Shown here: piece by piece, positions 62,088 through 64,000 of the stretch
How the letters are laid out: the number at the start of each line of letters is the position of its first letter
Position numbering within the stretch: the stretch's first letter is position 1
Assembly: GCA_902362375.1 (NCBI GenBank)
Contig: CABIVS010000013.1
Location: 34,302 to 98,301 of the forward strand
Length of the DNA stretch: 64,000 bases
Direction: 5' to 3'
Source: Bacteroidaceae bacterium
Lineage (GTDB): Bacteria; Bacteroidota; Bacteroidia; Bacteroidales; Bacteroidaceae
Notes under the pieces: generated by a model
Told to the model about the DNA's origin: nothing
The model's database searches: none
What the model saw: the letters and a program-made list of their open reading frames with translations, nothing else
Program-made: the position numbers and the translations under genes

Positions 62088-63386
62088 TTACATTTTTCTG
62101 TTATCAATTACACGTTTCGCTTTACCTACGCTGCGTTCAATGCTGCGAGGCTCTACCAGTTTCACGTTGACTCCCAGTCCGAGTACGCTTTGCAAACGTC
62201 CTCCCAGTTTCTTCTTCAAAGCCAGCATTTTGTTGATCTCATCCGAATAGAATTCCGGACGTACTTCAACCTGGAGTTCCATTGTATCGGTATTGTTTTC
62301 ACGACCCACTATCAACAAATAATGCGGTTCAAACTCTTCCATTTCAAGAATGACTGATTCAATCTGCGTCGGGAATACATTCACACCGCGGATAATCAAC
62401 ATATCATCACTACGTCCCAAAATACGATCCATACGTACCAATGTACGGCCACAGGAGCATTTATCATGATGCAAAGCCGTCAAATCACGCGTACGGTAAC
62501 GAAGCAACGGCATACCCTCTTTGGTTAAATGAGTGAATACCAGTTCGCCCGTTTGACCGGATTCCACCGGTTGCAATGTATTCGGGTCGATGATTTCCGG
62601 GAAGTAATGGTCTTCATTCAAGTGAGTCCCGTGCTGACATTCGCACTCGTACCCGACACCCGGTCCGGCAATCTCACTCAATCCATAAATATCGTATGCT
62701 TTGATTCCCAACTTTTCTTCTATCTCATGACGCATATTTTCCGTCCAGGGTTCTGCACCGAAAGCACCGACTTTCAGTTTGAATTCTTCACGTGGTAAAC
62801 CGGAATCTTTGATAGCATCTGCCAGATAAAGCGCATAGGAAGGAGTACAACAAAGCACTGTCGATCCGAAATCGTGCATCAAGGTTATCTGTTTTTCCGT
62901 GTTGCCACTGGACATCGGAATAACAGAAGCACCGATATTTTCGGCTCCTGCATGTGCTCCCAATCCTCCCGTAAACAGTCCGTATCCATAAGATACCTGA
63001 AAAATATCAGAACGTCCCGCTCCATAAGCGGTAAAAGCACGCGATATACATTCCGCCCATGAAGCCAAGTCCTTACGGGTATATCCGACAACCGTAGGTT
63101 TTCCGGTTGTTCCGGAAGAAGCATGAATACGTACAATCTGGCTCATCGGCACGGCACAAAGTCCGAACGGATAATTATCTCTTAAATCATGTTTCGTGGT
63201 AAACGGCAGTTTTACAATATCATCAATCGTATTGATGTCATCGGGAGTAATCCCCATTTCCTGCATCTTCTTTCGATAGAAAGGTGTATTGTGATAGACG
63301 TAATCTACAATTTTCTTGAGTCGTATGCTTTGAATCTTGCGAAGACTTTCGCGGTCCATACACTCAATGCTCTCATTCCAAATCAT
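62088..63386 (-). CDS. paaK: Phenylacetate-CoA ligase
   Basis: A 432-residue adenylate-forming enzyme. HASSGTTGKPTVVGYT is the AMP/phosphate-binding loop (about residue 90), SYGYGLFTGGLGAHAGAE and YGLSEIAGPGVGYEC lie in the substrate region, and RTRDLTAL and GRSDDMLIIRGVNVFP complete the adenylation core. It activates phenylacetate or other aryl acids with ATP and CoA. With the ACT protein next to it, the gene fits aryl-acid exchange with aromatic amino acid metabolism in anaerobes. Length is normal. Confidence 0.93.
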   Translation of the reverse strand: MIWNESIECMDRESLRKIQSIRLKKIVDYVYHNTPFYRKKMQEMGITPDDINTIDDIVKLPFTTKHDLRDNYPFGLCAVPMSQIVRIHASSGTTGKPTVVGYTRKDLASWAECISRAFTAYGAGRSDIFQVSYGYGLFTGGLGAHAGAENIGASVIPMSSGNTEKQITLMHDFGSTVLCCTPSYALYLADAIKDSGLPREEFKLKVGAFGAEPWTENMRHEIEEKLGIKAYDIYGLSEIAGPGVGYECECQHGTHLNEDHYFPEIIDPNTLQPVESGQTGELVFTHLTKEGMPLLRYRTRDLTALHHDKCSCGRTLVRMDRILGRSDDMLIIRGVNVFPTQIESVILEMEEFEPHYLLIVGRENNTDTMELQVEVRPEFYSDEINKMLALKKKLGGRLQSVLGLGVNVKLVEPRSIERSVGKAKRVIDNRKM

Positions 63387-63521
63387 GTGTTTCCGGTATT
63401 ACTAGTTGTATGAATCTGTTTTTTGATATTAATATGTTGCAAAGTAAAGGATTTATTTGGAAAAATGATTTGTTATCTCGATTATTTTACCGAATATTGC
63501 TCCACTTTTTAGGATTTAACT

Positions 63522-64000
63522 ATGAATTATGAACTAACATCAGCTTACAAACCTACCGGAGATCAGCCGGAAGCTATAGCACAACTTACTGAAGGGGTAC
63601 TTCAGGGAGTTCCCGCACAGACTTTATTGGGAGTGACCGGGTCAGGAAAAACATTTACCATTGCCAATGTGATCGCCAATATCAATAAACCCACCTTGAT
63701 TTTGAGCCATAACAAAACACTGGCTGCCCAGCTCTACAGTGAGTTTAAAGGATTTTTCCCCAATAATGCGGTAGAATATTACGTTTCTTACTATGATTAT
63801 TACCAGCCGGAAGCTTATCTGCCGAGCAGTGATACATATATAGAGAAGGACCTCGCCATCAATGACGAAATCGACAAGCTCCGACTCGCTACCACTTCCG
63901 CCCTGCTCTCCGGGCGAAAAGACGTGGTAGTGGTTTCTTCGGTATCTTGTATCTACGGTATGGGAAATCCTTCGGACTTCTACAAAAATGTCATCGAAAT
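63522..64000 (+). CDS. uvrB: Excinuclease ABC subunit B, 5' part (runs off the window)
   Basis: The frame opens with ATG at 63522 and continues past the right edge; 159 codons are visible of about 670. [19 protein letters not shown] is the UvrB N-terminus, [17 protein letters not shown] holds Walker [19 protein letters not shown] is motif Ia, and [25 protein letters not shown] is the beta-hairpin region that separates DNA strands. UvrB is the damage-verifying helicase of nucleotide excision repair. uvrA lies in this same window but is separate, 6.8 kb away. Confidence 0.96.
   Translation, partial: MNYELTSAYKPTGDQPEAIAQLTEGVLQGVPAQTLLGVTGSGKTFTIANVIANINKPTLILSHNKTLAAQLYSEFKGFFPNNAVEYYVSYYDYYQPEAYLPSSDTYIEKDLAINDEIDKLRLATTSALLSGRKDVVVVSSVSCIYGMGNPSDFYKNVIE

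Overview
The window comes from a Bacteroides-type gut bacterium (Bacteroidales; the exact species cannot be read from the sequence). The evidence is a capsular polysaccharide locus headed by a UpxY antiterminator, an Mfa-type fimbrial operon with DUF3575/DUF3868 partners, Bacteroidetes TAnnTTTG -7 promoter boxes in front of many genes, and Bacteroidetes-specific housekeeping families (DUF3078, DUF4293, LysM/PBP1 fusion, Rpb6-like omega).

Region 1 (about 68-27000, all minus strand) is a 27 kb capsule locus. It runs from a promoter at 26965-27000 through upxY, the degenerate start of upxZ, the transmembrane dehydratase/epimerase, wza, wzc, the uronic acid genes (UDP-glucose dehydrogenase, UDP-glucuronate 4-epimerase) and the UDP-N-acetyl-L-fucosamine trio capE-capF-capG. 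An AT-rich cassette follows with glycosyltransferases, acyltransferases, a Wzx flippase and an EpsG-type Wzy polymerase. The locus ends with a PLD-like nuclease, a WecA-like initiating transferase and a WbuC cupin before a strong hairpin/U-tract terminator. The capsule is therefore predicted to contain FucNAc and GlcA/GalA. Decay is conspicuous: three acyltransferase genes are broken by frameshifts, and remnants remain of upxZ, of a muramoyl-alanine amidase and of at least two unidentified genes.

Region 2 (27026-38592, minus) is a six-gene Mfa-type fimbrial operon: DUF3575, DUF3868, major fimbrillin, FimB/Mfa2 anchor and two accessory or tip subunits. Upstream lies a 161-bp segment flanked by 23-bp inverted repeats, and next to it a tyrosine recombinase gene. 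The segment carries -7 boxes only on the plus strand, so the fimbrial operon appears promoterless (phase OFF) in this molecule; inversion would point the promoters at it. The fimbrial operon lies directly upstream of upxY in the same direction with no convincing terminator between them, so the switch may also influence capsule expression.

Region 3 (38714-64000) is ordinary chromosome: DUF3078 protein, pyrG, yidC, a MATE exporter, an S9 peptidase, flavin reductase, metallo-beta-lactamase-fold hydrolase, a PadR/PspC pair with a palindromic operator, GNAT, POT peptide transporter, YbaK-type deacylase, uvrA, the LysM/PBP1 protein, a PorT-type barrel, DUF4293, rpoZ-like, bamD, an ACT-domain protein with phenylacetate-CoA ligase, and the 5' end of uvrB running off the window. 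No rRNA, tRNA, insertion sequence or CRISPR array was recognised.

All calls come from reading sequence and translations; no database search was run. Frameshifts could be sequencing errors unless several independent lesions are present.
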